Positions 10,805-57,288 of a DNA stretch of 64,000 nucleotides are shown here, one piece after another. Source of the DNA: Aspidiotus rigidus (Eukaryota > Arthropoda > Insecta > Hemiptera > Diaspididae); assembly GCA_035079385.1 (NCBI GenBank), contig JAVHKY010000025.1, positions 12,932,501 through 12,996,500 of the forward strand. Reading direction: 5' to 3'. Position 1 is the first letter of the stretch. Each line of letters starts with the position of its first letter. The translations under genes were made by a program, and so were the position numbers. Below the pieces are notes generated by a model. The model ran no database searches. It saw only the letters and a program-made list of their open reading frames with translations, and was not told where the DNA came from.

Positions 10805-11023
10805 GACTATACAGGGACCAGACAAATACTTGCATTGTTGATAACTAGACAGTTGTTGGATACTACCACAAGATTGCAGTGCGTGTTAAGACAAGGGTGT
10901 AGGGAAGAATGTTCTCTCTCTCTTTTACTCTGCTGGTTTACACGCAGCGCACCCTTATGGTAGTATCCAACAAACTGTCTATTTTCTCAACAATGCAAGT
11001 ATTATTCTAGTGCGTGTATAGTC
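10805..11023. repeat. Fold-back element, about 219 bp
   Basis: The left arm contains ACTTGCATTGTTGA, ACTAGACAGTTGTTGGATAC and TACCACAAG; the right arm carries the reverse complement (GTAGTATCCAACAAACTGTC, CTCAACAATGCAAGTATT) and closes at GTGTATAGTC against GACTATACAGG. The arms are about 85 bp, with a CT-rich loop near 10910-10930. There is no coding content. Confidence 0.65.
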
Positions 11024-11836
11024 GATGGTATGCACCATAAATATATGAAAATCTCTATGGTAATTTTAGAGTACCATTACCTATACCAGCGCTGACCTAT
11101 ACTATTTACAAAAGAGGAAATATTTTGCTTAGCAATGATTTGAAAAGTAATTATTATTTAAAATTTTAAATTGTAATTTTAAAACCAACACATTTGTGAG
11201 ATGATACCAAAGTAAGGGTCTGAATAAAAAAGGAAAAAGAATTTGCATCTTAACATCAAATTAATGACAACTCTCAGCCATGAAAGAAAGGTTAAGAAAT
11301 TATTTATAAAGAATCAGGAAGGATAAAATATTATTCTATCAAAAAAATACCAAAATTATGAATGAAATTAAGTTCAAAATTTACCTTAAATTTATAAGTT
11401 ATTTAACAGTAGCGTTTAAACAATACCTACTTGCAGAAAATGAAGTAAGAGCTGCTGATGTCTATATAAGATAGAATAAGTAAGTAAAGATGATGCAATC
11501 ATTCCAAAAGCAGTTAGCTGCCACACATGCAAAATTGCTGCAGTTAATCATTGCAGCATTTTTAACATAGCCTCTTATATGGAGTTGACACTCAAACTTA
11601 TTTTTCTCTGTAAATATTTAGTTTTTCAAACAAATAAAGAGATGTGAATTCATTCCGCACCAAATTTCCTGTTAGATACATTTAACTTTGAGTAAATCTG
11701 TCAAACTTTTTTTCCTCCATAAGAATACATTAAGTGCAACTTTGCAACACCTGCTGGCCGGATAAATTACCTCGACATTTTCAGGGTATCAACATTCAAT
11801 ATAGCGTAGATTGCAAGTTAGTGATCTTATGACGCT

Positions 11837-11837
11837 T

Positions 11838-11869
<32 letters not shown>
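11837..11869. repeat. (TTG)n microsatellite
   Basis: About ten TTG units run without interruption. The surrounding sequence from 11030 to 11880 shows no gene. Confidence 0.9.
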
Positions 11870-11870
<1 letters not shown>

Positions 11871-11879
11871 TTTATTTAG

Positions 11880-12110
11880 TAATACAAATGCCAATAGACT
11901 GATTCTTGGCTGACGTCAATGAACCAAATACATAATATGCGCAAATGAGTTGTAAATAAATCAGGTGTATGCTGCAGCTGTCTCCCTTCATAATTTTCAT
12001 AAGGATAATATTAGTGTTTGCAAACATGCAAGTATTTCAAAAATGAACAATATATTAATGATAGATGTTCTTGATATGCAAAGTAAAGTGTTTGTATTTT
12101 ATGAAAAAAT
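11880..12110. repeat. Half copy of a dispersed fold-back family (partner at 45940-46285)
   Basis: Contains CCAAATACATAATATGCGCAA, TGCTGCAGCTGTCTCCCTTCA and CATAAGGATAATATTAGTGTT. These match, in reverse complement, the right part of the element at 45940-46285, including the word TGCTGCAGCTGTCTCCCTTC. It appears truncated on one side. Confidence 0.5.
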
Positions 12111-12476
12111 ACTACTTATTATTAACATTGTCCATTTTTCAATTTATTTGTGTTTGATTTTTTAATTTTGTTATAAGTAACTAGAGTTTTTTCAATTCAA
12201 ACTCTTGTTTTTTTTTTTCTAGTTCAGCTCTGATGGTGATGTCAATTTAATCAACTTTGTCAGCTACACCAGATTTTCTTTCAAAAATATTTCATTTTAT
12301 TCATTTGCAATCACCTCCCAGAGTTTTCCAGAAAAATGGTATTTGACAACCTCTCCTCAAAGGTTCAAATTTATGTGAATAACTCAAATGCGGATGTTTT
12401 TAACATACAAAATTTTTCTTGAAACCTCTCAGCACTGCAATATTATATTTTCAATGACCATAATTATGTCAGTTGT

Positions 12477-13480
12477 GTTAGGAAATTGTAAACGCCCTGT
12501 GAAATCTTGGGAAATGCAGACTGCAGAGATCAGTGATTTCATCTGGGCTAATTTTTACACGTGATTTCCCATAAGAGAATTTAAGGAAACTTTTGTTGTC
12601 AAATAAAATACATGCATATGAAAAGGGCCCACTTGGTCGATCACAGTTCTTCTTAAAATTGCAAAAGTTTGAAAGTAGGTCCAAATTGTGATTTTTTGTA
12701 TTTTAATGTATCATTGTATAAAAAATCTCAGCTTTCCTGTAGTAGAATTCTTTTCATGAGATAAAACCTATAAATTGAACAAAATCATAAGAAAGTGAGA
12801 TCTTCATATTTTGTTCTGTGACACTTTGTAATTTCTTAATCTGTGACAAAAAACTTTGAAACACTGTAGCTCATCACCTACTGGATCAATTTTCAATTTT
12901 TTTTTTTTAATTTGACTCTTACACTCTGGTAATTAATACAAACTTATTATCCTTCATTCCAGAATGTTTTTTTCTCAAGAAAATCAAATTTTTCCAGAAG
13001 TCTAAACATTTTACATAAATTTTACAAAACATCGTAAACTTCCATAATGCAATTTTTATTAGCCGATTTTGTAAAAACCCGATTCTCCAATTTTCAACTT
13101 CAATACAACTTTCCTGACATGAATTTTTGACCTAACAATTTCAAGAAGGTCTTGTTGGACTCAGAATTTCATCTACTTTCACACTCCACTTATAACTCCA
13201 TACTGACCAAGTGGGCCCTTTCCATATGCACGTACATATCGATAATTATTAATATCTTAAGAATGAAACATAGCTCAATAGAAACGTTGAAGTATCTATT
13301 TTATTTTATGATTAACAATGTTTTGTTCTTAAGATATTAATGATTATCGATATATTTGACAAAAAAAGCCTCTTGGAATTCTCTTATGAGAAATCACATG
13401 TTAAAATCAGCCTGGCTGAAATCATGCTGACCTCAGTCTACTTTTCCCAAGATTTCATAGGGCGTTAACAATTTCCTTAC
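12477..13480. repeat. Fold-back element, about 1 kb, with long inverted arms
   Basis: The left arm reads GTTAGGAAATTGTAAACGCC, CTGTGAAATCTTGGGAA and further in AAGGGCCCACTTGGTC. The right arm is the reverse complement: GACCAAGTGGGCCCTTTCC, then CCCAAGATTTCATAGGGCG and AATTTCCTTAC. The arms are about 165 bp; the right arm is lengthened by a separate 112-bp insertion at 13239-13350. The loop (about 12645-13200) has no ORF of note. Confidence 0.65.
13239..13350. mobile_element. Palindromic MITE, 112 bp, TA target duplication, nested in a fold-back arm
   Basis: TCGATAATTATTAATATCTT at the left is matched by AAGATATTAATGATTATCGA at the right. TA flanks both ends. Comparison with the opposite arm of the host fold-back (12610-12625) shows the arm is continuous there, so this block is an insertion. 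Confidence 0.65.
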
Positions 13481-13499
13481 ATAAATGACGTCACGCTGA

Positions 13500-14480
13500 T
13501 TATGATCTATTGAGGACCTTATGGTCCTGACCTTTATGACTGTTTGACCGTTTCAATTTTGAAGTTGACCGGACTGATAACCGTTATCCACTTATAATTA
13601 TTTCGGTCAAAAACCCTACTGAGTCTTCTACAATTTTTTTAAAAACAGCGAATTTACATAAGACTCTATGTGTAACCGGGGAACCGATTATTGGCGCTAC
13701 ATAGTGGCAAAACACTCAAGTAAATCTTTTCTTGTGACAACATTAGTAATGGTGAACATAGGCTCGAGTGTCGTCAATACCTCTTTAGTGTACCGTACTA
13801 CCAAGTTTCACAAAATCATATTTCATAAAATGCAAGGTTTGGTCAGAATTAGTCAGAATGAAGGGCTTATCACTAATAGACCATATGGTATTAATCAAGA
13901 ATGAGACAGGATTGAGGGGAGAAATGATTATTTTCAAAAGCCGACCATCTCACGCATTATAAATATCAACTTTTTTCTCCTCAATCCTTTCTAATTTTCA
14001 TTTAATTCCATACTGATCTTGGCTCCCCGTGCTTTTCTTATGGGAGCAAAAAAGCGATTGGAACAATTGGACCTACTATCGATATTGTTGTTATCAGAAA
14101 TAACTCGGTCTATTGTTAGAATTCTTGTATCTGATGTTTAATGTTTAAAATTCTTTCATTATACTGCTTAGATTGCTCCACCTCACCAATATGGCGACGA
14201 TTCTTTTCTCATTATTAGTGTAATGCTCTAAGAGATCAAAAACTCTGTTTTCCTTTATGCATTACCGCGTTACCAACACTGCACTCTATCGTACTAGTTT
14301 TACATTTCCAGATATTTTGTATTGGTTGCACTGATCGATATCAGTGTGTATTCATAATAGAAGTTAGTGAGAATGTAAATAAAAGATACAGAACGACAAT
14401 AATAAAGAGTGTTTTTCTATCAATATTGAGAACGGATGAATGACCGTAAACCTGTGTAGAATTTTAATTGTCGTTATTTA
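13500..14480. other. No gene seen
   Basis: Intergenic AT-rich sequence. I find no exon, RNA gene or repeat pair that I can support. A TGACGTCA word lies at its left edge. Confidence 0.4.
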
Positions 14481-15713
14481 TTAATAAAAGCTCGAAGACT
14501 TTCGTACATTTACGTCGATTTCAATAATCGAGCTGGATATTCATTATTGAACAAAATTATTTTGAAGCTTCGTTGCATCTCGCGCAGCAACTTCGATAGT
14601 AGTTTACGTGTAACGCAGTAGGGTAGTACCTAATGAGTGAAGCACCAGAGCATTGTTGATGGAAGTACTATTTTCGTACGTATTATCGTTTCGGTTCTTG
14701 TATTCGCCGTGATTTTCGTATTTCAATTGTATTGTACGAGTACGACTCGAGAGTCGAGTATACTGGTGTTTCTTCGCGATGCTCTTTTTCGTGTGAATGC
14801 GGTCGTGGTATCGAAGTAATATCGATTTGGAGAACATAATCGGAGCGATCACTGCAGGAGTGTATAATAATATTATTGTATAATTGTATTGGACTTCATT
14901 CTTTGTTCGGTCTTTCGTGTTTTCGGTTCGATTAATGAAATCTTGTTTTTCATTATTGTTATTATCACGATCGTTACCTACGTCGTCTCGAACGAGTAAT
15001 TCGCGTATTTTTCGACAGGAAGTGCGTTTATTTTGTAAAATGTAGACGTCAAGCTCGCTTTAAGAAGACAGGAAATAGCGTTTTTGTAACCCTCCCTCTT
15101 CAGTGATTTCAGGTAATTTAGCATCGTCTCGTACAGTTCATAGTCCAACTGAAAGAAAGCATATCAAAATCTGGCGCGGCTCTTAGTTCTCGAACTTTGG
15201 TAACCGCCTTGAAATACGCTCGAATTTCCACGTACAGAGTGTTTAGTGACCAAAGCGGCCATATCAAGGAGTGTTAGCGAACGCTAAAATTTTTACAAAG
15301 TCGTTACTAGATTCCATGAACGTGATGAGGTGTTTATCAGTAGTCCATCATAGTAGAAAATTAGTACCGTGTGAAGTACCGTGTGAATGAGTCGGATCAG
15401 CTGTCAGCCGTGAATTCGCTGAAACGGCAGCCGTGTGCAGCCTCGTAAACTTGAACAGACGTAGCGAAGTTCGATAGTACTCGTGCATGTTTACGAGTGA
15501 TCGAGTCGAGTGCATTAGCAATTCAATCAGTGTTAACCCTCGATACGATTGTAATCTTATTTCTTCCGATAAGCGAGATCAGGTCAAATAAATATAGTAC
15601 TCTCATTTCATCTCGATACACTCCGTAAGAACGGAGCCGCTTCCCCTCGAACCCGTACTGCCTATGTAACTATGTGAAGAAATTTGTTTCTAATTTGTTC
15701 GTGTACATTTCAG
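14480..15713 (+). promoter_or_regulatory. CpG-dense upstream region and 5' leader of the ZnT1-type gene
   Basis: CG dinucleotides become much more frequent here than in flanking sequence, with many words such as TTCGTACG, CGATCG and TCGAACGAG. The first coding exon is preceded by an acceptor-like TACATTTCAG ending at 15713, so at least one untranslated exon probably lies in this stretch. No TATA box can be assigned with confidence. The promoter call is an inference from position and CpG content. Confidence 0.4.
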
Positions 15714-15731
15714 CGATCAAGTCCACTGAAA

Positions 15732-52011
<36,280 letters not shown>

Positions 52012-52199
52012 TCAAATAATTTTTAGAAAAAATCTTTTGTTACAAGTTGAGTTGAAAAGTTGTGAAACTTTTCTTTTTTTTTGTTTTTTAAATCGTGTTT
52101 AATTTAACGATGCTGTGTTTTATTTTAACGTTGAATTTTTACGAACGATGGCCACCCTCATGTTATCCTAGAAAATCCCGATGGTTTTATTTTAATAAA
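52012..52199 (+). other. ZnT1 3' untranslated region to the first poly-A signal
   Basis: The TAG stop at 52009-52011 is followed by AT-rich sequence with an AATAAA at 52194-52199. Later AT-rich sequence to about 53500 may hold alternative ends; a T-run lies near 52580. No gene is seen from 52200 to 53537. Confidence 0.5.
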
Positions 52200-52572
52200 T
52201 GAGAGTAAAGGAGAAAAGGGCTTGTATAAAGCTTCCGTTAATAGACTTTCAGCATACTAGTGGAGCTACCCGTATCAACGAGCCGCTAGTGTGTATTACA
52301 GAGCAAGAAGTAAATAATTGTACTTAAGTTTTGCGTGTGATTTTATACCTTAGATATTTTTCTATGTAAGCGACTAATTTAAATCGTTCCGAGTTCCTTT
52401 TTGGTGAGATTACCGTCTAGTTGAGATTTTGATCGTCATCTCACGGATAATGCGTTGGTGACGCACATTTCTGATCATCGAATTTCTAGTTCTTTCATTC
52501 AAGATGGTAGACTCATTTTAAAAGCGGATAACGAACTCTCACACAAACTGTATGTACACGAGTAAATTGGAT

Positions 52573-52604
<32 letters not shown>

Positions 52605-53537
52605 CGATTCGTATCGAGTAGGTACGCGTTCATCTTGTAGCTGTTTATAATTTCGTTTGTACGATCTTTTTCAAAGCACACTTATTATTTTTATACTTTC
52701 GGCAATTATGATATACAGTTTGTATAGTAATGACTGTTATTAGGATAATTATGTGACTATAGGTTTTATGAAGATGGCGAGAACGACAAATTACAGTCGT
52801 TGGTGTGACTTGAGTTTCGAACAAACTGAAACAGAAAAAAAAATCGCGCGACCGATCTTTCAAGGTTATTGAAAAGTCATTCTTTTGTTTTCTATACGTG
52901 TTTTGTAATTTAAATATCGTTAAAATACATACATAGTATATTAATGATATTTGTGGTTGGTAAAGTAAGAGTACAAATTTATTTAATTTTTTACTTTTAT
53001 TGAATAGCGTAATTTAAAAAGTTCAATATAAAGTACGAACTATTTTTTGACAGTCAGGGCATGAAATATTTCAATCTTCCATACATAATGATTCATTTTA
53101 ACGGTTGTTCTTGTATTGTATCGCATGTACGAAAACTTGGCGAATTTTTAAACTAAATGATCGCTGTACCTATATCAACGTGTGTTTTATTTCGTTTTTC
53201 TACTGTTATACAAGTGTACATACTGATAGACGAGAATTCGTGGTTTCATCATAGGCGATGAGACGTGCTCCTGTGATAAAATTCATCAACTAATCGTATT
53301 ATAATAATTAATGGAATCTTGTAATTTATTTATTTCTTTTCGTATATGCAGTTTTATTGCATACTTGTGATTTATATATCTACTGTTCTACATTGTATTT
53401 AATTTGAGAAAGAATTGAATTATACGAGAATTTTAAATCACGCCATTATTTTACAAATACACGTAGGATACGTATAGTTATGATTTATTTCACATAGGTA
53501 CGTCTGTACATATTTACAGAAAATTGTAATGCAAATA

Positions 53538-53543
53538 TTTATT
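53538..53543 (-). terminator. Poly-A signal of the Dim1/TXNL4A gene
   Basis: AATAAA on the minus strand, about 40 bp past the stop codon at 53583. Placement is typical for the 3' end of a short-UTR gene. Confidence 0.55.
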
Positions 53544-53582
53544 CCGAACGGAATAATAAGAGATTTCCACGTGTAAAGCACC

Positions 53583-55877
53583 TTAGTAACGATATTTCGT
53601 TGAGTAATCTTTCGGAGAGACTACAAGACCTCGTCCTTTACGCGCTCCTCGGTATACGGTTTCGATTATGTCGATCATTTCTTGCTTGTCTTCTAAAGCC
53701 CAGTTGATTTTATTATTATTACCGGTACCCAAATCGATCATTATGTGTTTGTTGCGGAAGAAGAACATGACCGTACACGGATCGTACAATTCGTACCTGC
53801 AAAGAAAAACCGTACAGAATGATGTGAATTAGGTGAGGATGATTTCAATTGCAGGAGATTGTTCGAGGGTACTTGTTGAAATAGGGTAGTATTGTAGAGA
53901 TGTTATTGGAGAATACTTGGCTGAAAAGAACGAGCCTAAAAAAGACTTGGTCATTCAAACCAATTTAGTAAGTGCGTTTTATTTTTGAGCGGCTTAGAGG
54001 GAAAACGATCCAGAGTATTCGAAATGTGAGAGACACTTTACTCTGGGTCGCTGAAATTTCTTCAGATTCTCTACAGTTTGTCGTTAAAGAAAAAATCCTT
54101 TGGGTTAGTGCAGGCAGTCAAGGAAAAATCCATGCATTCCATCACGAATGCATATAATTTAGTATTTAGGTTTAGAAAAGTATAATGAACGATATGAACA
54201 GACAATATTTTGGTCTTCCCATGGGTCCTCCAAGAGAGAGGAGGGTGGTAATTTTGAAGATAATTCTTGGAAAATAAGGAAGAATTATACAAAATACATC
54301 TATCAAATGATTTGGAAGAGAAATTTTCTCTAAAATTCCCTTTTCGTCATTGGAAATCCTTTGGCCCAAGATTTTACACTCGAGATGAAAATTTAAGATA
54401 CATTTTTTAAAAGGAAGCCTGTTCTATGGGGAGTGTTTTCGAAATTTTTGGCATCCCATCGTCCGGCGAAAACCGATCCATGATGTCATCAGATCGTGAC
54501 GTCACTTAAACGAAAGTCAACATTTTTCCATTCCTAATTGACTAGTGCTGCTCCGCAGCCTTAGTAGTTGTTGTTATAATTCAACAATAACACTCGGAAT
54601 GTTGATGAAAACTGTATCGAGCAATTGTGTAGAGTTTCCTCGTGGAAAGGTCGAAATTGCGTTAACACATTCCTCCAAACTGAAGTTCGAGATGAGTTAT
54701 GACTCACCTGTGGGTCAGAAGCTTTCATTAAAAAAAAAATCAACCCGATCCGTCCAGTAGAAGTCGCTGGCGAATAATAATCAGTTTTATAAAATTTTTC
54801 AATATATAAATGGCAAGAGACTTGGGAAAATGTTTACTTTCGAACTACATGATAAGATAGGAGGGGGAAAAAATCTTCACTTTCCAGCCACAGGAAAGGA
54901 ATTTCGAAAATGTTGACTCTCGAGCCATAATATATAAATTGTGCGGGACTGGAAAAAATTTATACTATTCAAAATTTCTTTTCAATTTGAAATCTCAATA
55001 TCAGAACTAAGGAACTAAAGAAGATAGGCGTACGTGCAAGGGAAAAGAGTAGGACCGTCCGTCTTCTTCTTATCACTTGCACATACCTGTCTTACATAGT
55101 TCCTTATCAAAACCAATTCGACCCATAGAACAGGTTCCCTACGTTCCTCATTCAAGTTCGTTAGGGAAGCCGTCGTTTTTCATTATTGTGACAAGATATC
55201 AATTTTTCGTTAGTGACCGGGTTTATGTTCTCAAAATTTACATCGTAGCTAAGTCAACAGCAGACATTTTCATGATAGTAGTCAAGAAGATAAGAAAACA
55301 AGTTGAATAAGATTTTCGCTACATTTCCATAGCTTTAGATACATTAAAGGTAATTCATTAGATTTGTCCTAGATTGAGCTTCAAAATTTTTCAGCGTTTA
55401 ATCTTACATTTTGGAACTGAACAGAGATAAACGATCTGAAATTTCTCTCTGGCCAACGATATTACGGATTTTTGATCTTTTCGTTTTATCATTTCAGATG
55501 ATAATGGATTCGTTTCCGGATACAATAAGTTCAGGATGTATTTTATTCGACGTACAAGCATATTCTTAACTATTGTATTACTTACATTTTATTGAAATCA
55601 GGAACTTGAGATATATCGACTAGATAAATAACTGCAAAATTTTTCACTTTTTCAGCAATATTATACAGAACTTCGTCCATCTTCATGCAGGTTGGATCCC
55701 AATCGTGGCCGAAACGTATGACCTGGAGCATAGAAAAGACTTGAATGATTCTACAAATCGTACTATTATTATAGCTTGAATAGCGAAAAAGTCACTTACG
55801 ACCACTCGATCCTCTTCCGATAGAATGGCTTGGTCAACTTGCCATCCATTATGTAAGTGAGCTAACATATACGACAT
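53583..55877 (-). CDS. TXNL4A: Thioredoxin-like U5 snRNP protein Dim1 (TXNL4A)
   Basis: Three exons join in phase: 55877-55800, 55722-55586 and 53796-53583 (429 nt, 142 residues), exactly the family length. Dim1 is a core U4/U6.U5 tri-snRNP protein with a thioredoxin fold, needed for pre-mRNA splicing. The start MSYMLAHLHNGWQVDQAI, the middle VIRFGHDWDPTCMKMD, the segment DLGTGNNNKINWALEDKQEM and the C-terminal VVSPKDYSTKYRY are all diagnostic. As usual in the family the thioredoxin CxxC pair is absent (DPTC only). Donors are GTAAGT type and the acceptors are clean. The gene is tail-to-tail with ZnT1 and head-to-head with the TIF1-type gene. The start is the first ATG, and the product aligns with the family from residue 1. 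Confidence 0.97.
54420..55140. repeat. Dispersed-family units inside the Dim1 intron
   Basis: GCCTGTTCTATGGGGAGTG at 54418, GATGTCATCAGATCGTGACGTC at 54482, GAGACTTGGGAAAATGTTTAC at 54830 and CCCATAGAACAGGTTCCCTAC at 55123 are family words. The stretch thus has inverted family edges about 720 bp apart, suggesting one old element bounded by ATAGAACAGG ends. Confidence 0.45.
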
Positions 55878-57287
55878 AGTGCTCGATTTAATTTATTCTT
55901 TACGATAAATAAGTGATGCTACAACCTGAATACTCACTGTAATGTACACGTATGAAGTCTCAAACTCAAACAAATTTGTAACCGTTCTCAATGAGAATAA
56001 TCCAATAATAATGGTTAGCCAAAGATCCGACTTTTTCAGCAATTCGGCTTCAACTAAATATTTCTGTAATGATAAAAATTATCGTGTTATCTTTAGCGTT
56101 GCAATGCTGCTCTATACGAGCAAAATATTTTTCTATGAAGCGCAACCTTCAGAAGAAGCAAAAGATAACATGTCCAATTTATCTTGTTTTTAGAATTGGG
56201 CCGTTTTGAGTCGGGTTTTGCGCACTGAAAAAGTCGATTCTGCAAACACTATGTACTGAATATACTGCGTTTTGCAGCTGGGAGGTCTACAGTCCCGTTT
56301 TTTTGGTACTTTACGGTTCATACACTGAATAATGTTGGCTACACTGCTACATAGAGATGAAATGATGGAATGAAGCCAAAAAAATGGACGCTGTACCCCG
56401 CCCCGTCATTGAGCTCTTCGCAAGTTGTAGATGAGGAGCGGATCGCAGGGTCGAGTCGAGTTTAGTTGACACTTGACAGTTGAAGTTGAGGTGGTTGAGT
56501 CGAGTACTTGCGAGCACTGTATTTTTCCCGTTTATCGCGAGGAAAAAATTAATATTTGAACGGCCTCACGCGACTTCTCATTCAGCTGTCTAACATGTTT
56601 CCGTGTTATGTTTATTGAGGAGTGTAATTCGGTAATTATTCTGCGTTCAGATTCCTAAAACAATGCCGTTTGGTTCATTGCTTCTTCGAATGTTTATCAG
56701 AGATCGGATGCGGAAGGATCAGTTACGATAATTCATTCGCTGCTTGGGTTGCCTTATTTTCAAAATGGCCGTCCAGTACTCTTGAGCAAAATCGAAGTAG
56801 GAATTGTTGCTTATCTATGATTTGCGTTAGGCGTTGATTTTACCTAGGAAATGCTGGAGCGATACATTATCTTTCATTAATTACCACTTGTATATATACA
56901 ATAATGGGAAAAAACCCCTCCTCAAATTTTTTTCGCGGTCAGGTTACGATGACCATCAGACGGGACAAAGTTCACTCTGATACCTCTCAAATATCTCGAT
57001 GCTCAAATTTTTTCCATTCTATGAGATAAATTTGAATAAAAACTTCCAAATTTCCTTCAAAACCGCTTGACAGGTACTATTTGTATTCTATACAAAACTG
57101 CTACGTGAAAAGCTTTGTGTCCCTGGGGAATGTTTACAATTGCCATATGATAGAAACATTGTTTTTACTTCGCTAATTTGCTTATGAGCGTTATGTGGCG
57201 TTTCTGATTGCTGTCGTTTTTCAAATTCGCAATTTCTCATTTCGATAGTATTTTATTTTTATAATAATCTTACGTTTCTATCCTCAG
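55878..57287. promoter_or_regulatory. Shared upstream region of Dim1 (minus) and the TIF1-type gene (plus)
   Basis: About 1.4 kb separates the divergent start codons. CG-containing words cluster at 56400-56620. An acceptor (TTTCTATCCTCAG) ends at 57287, one base ahead of the TIF1-type ATG, so an untranslated exon should lie upstream, perhaps in the CG-richer part. No defined promoter motif is assigned. The open frame 55942-56193 has no support. Confidence 0.35.
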
Positions 57288-57288
57288 T

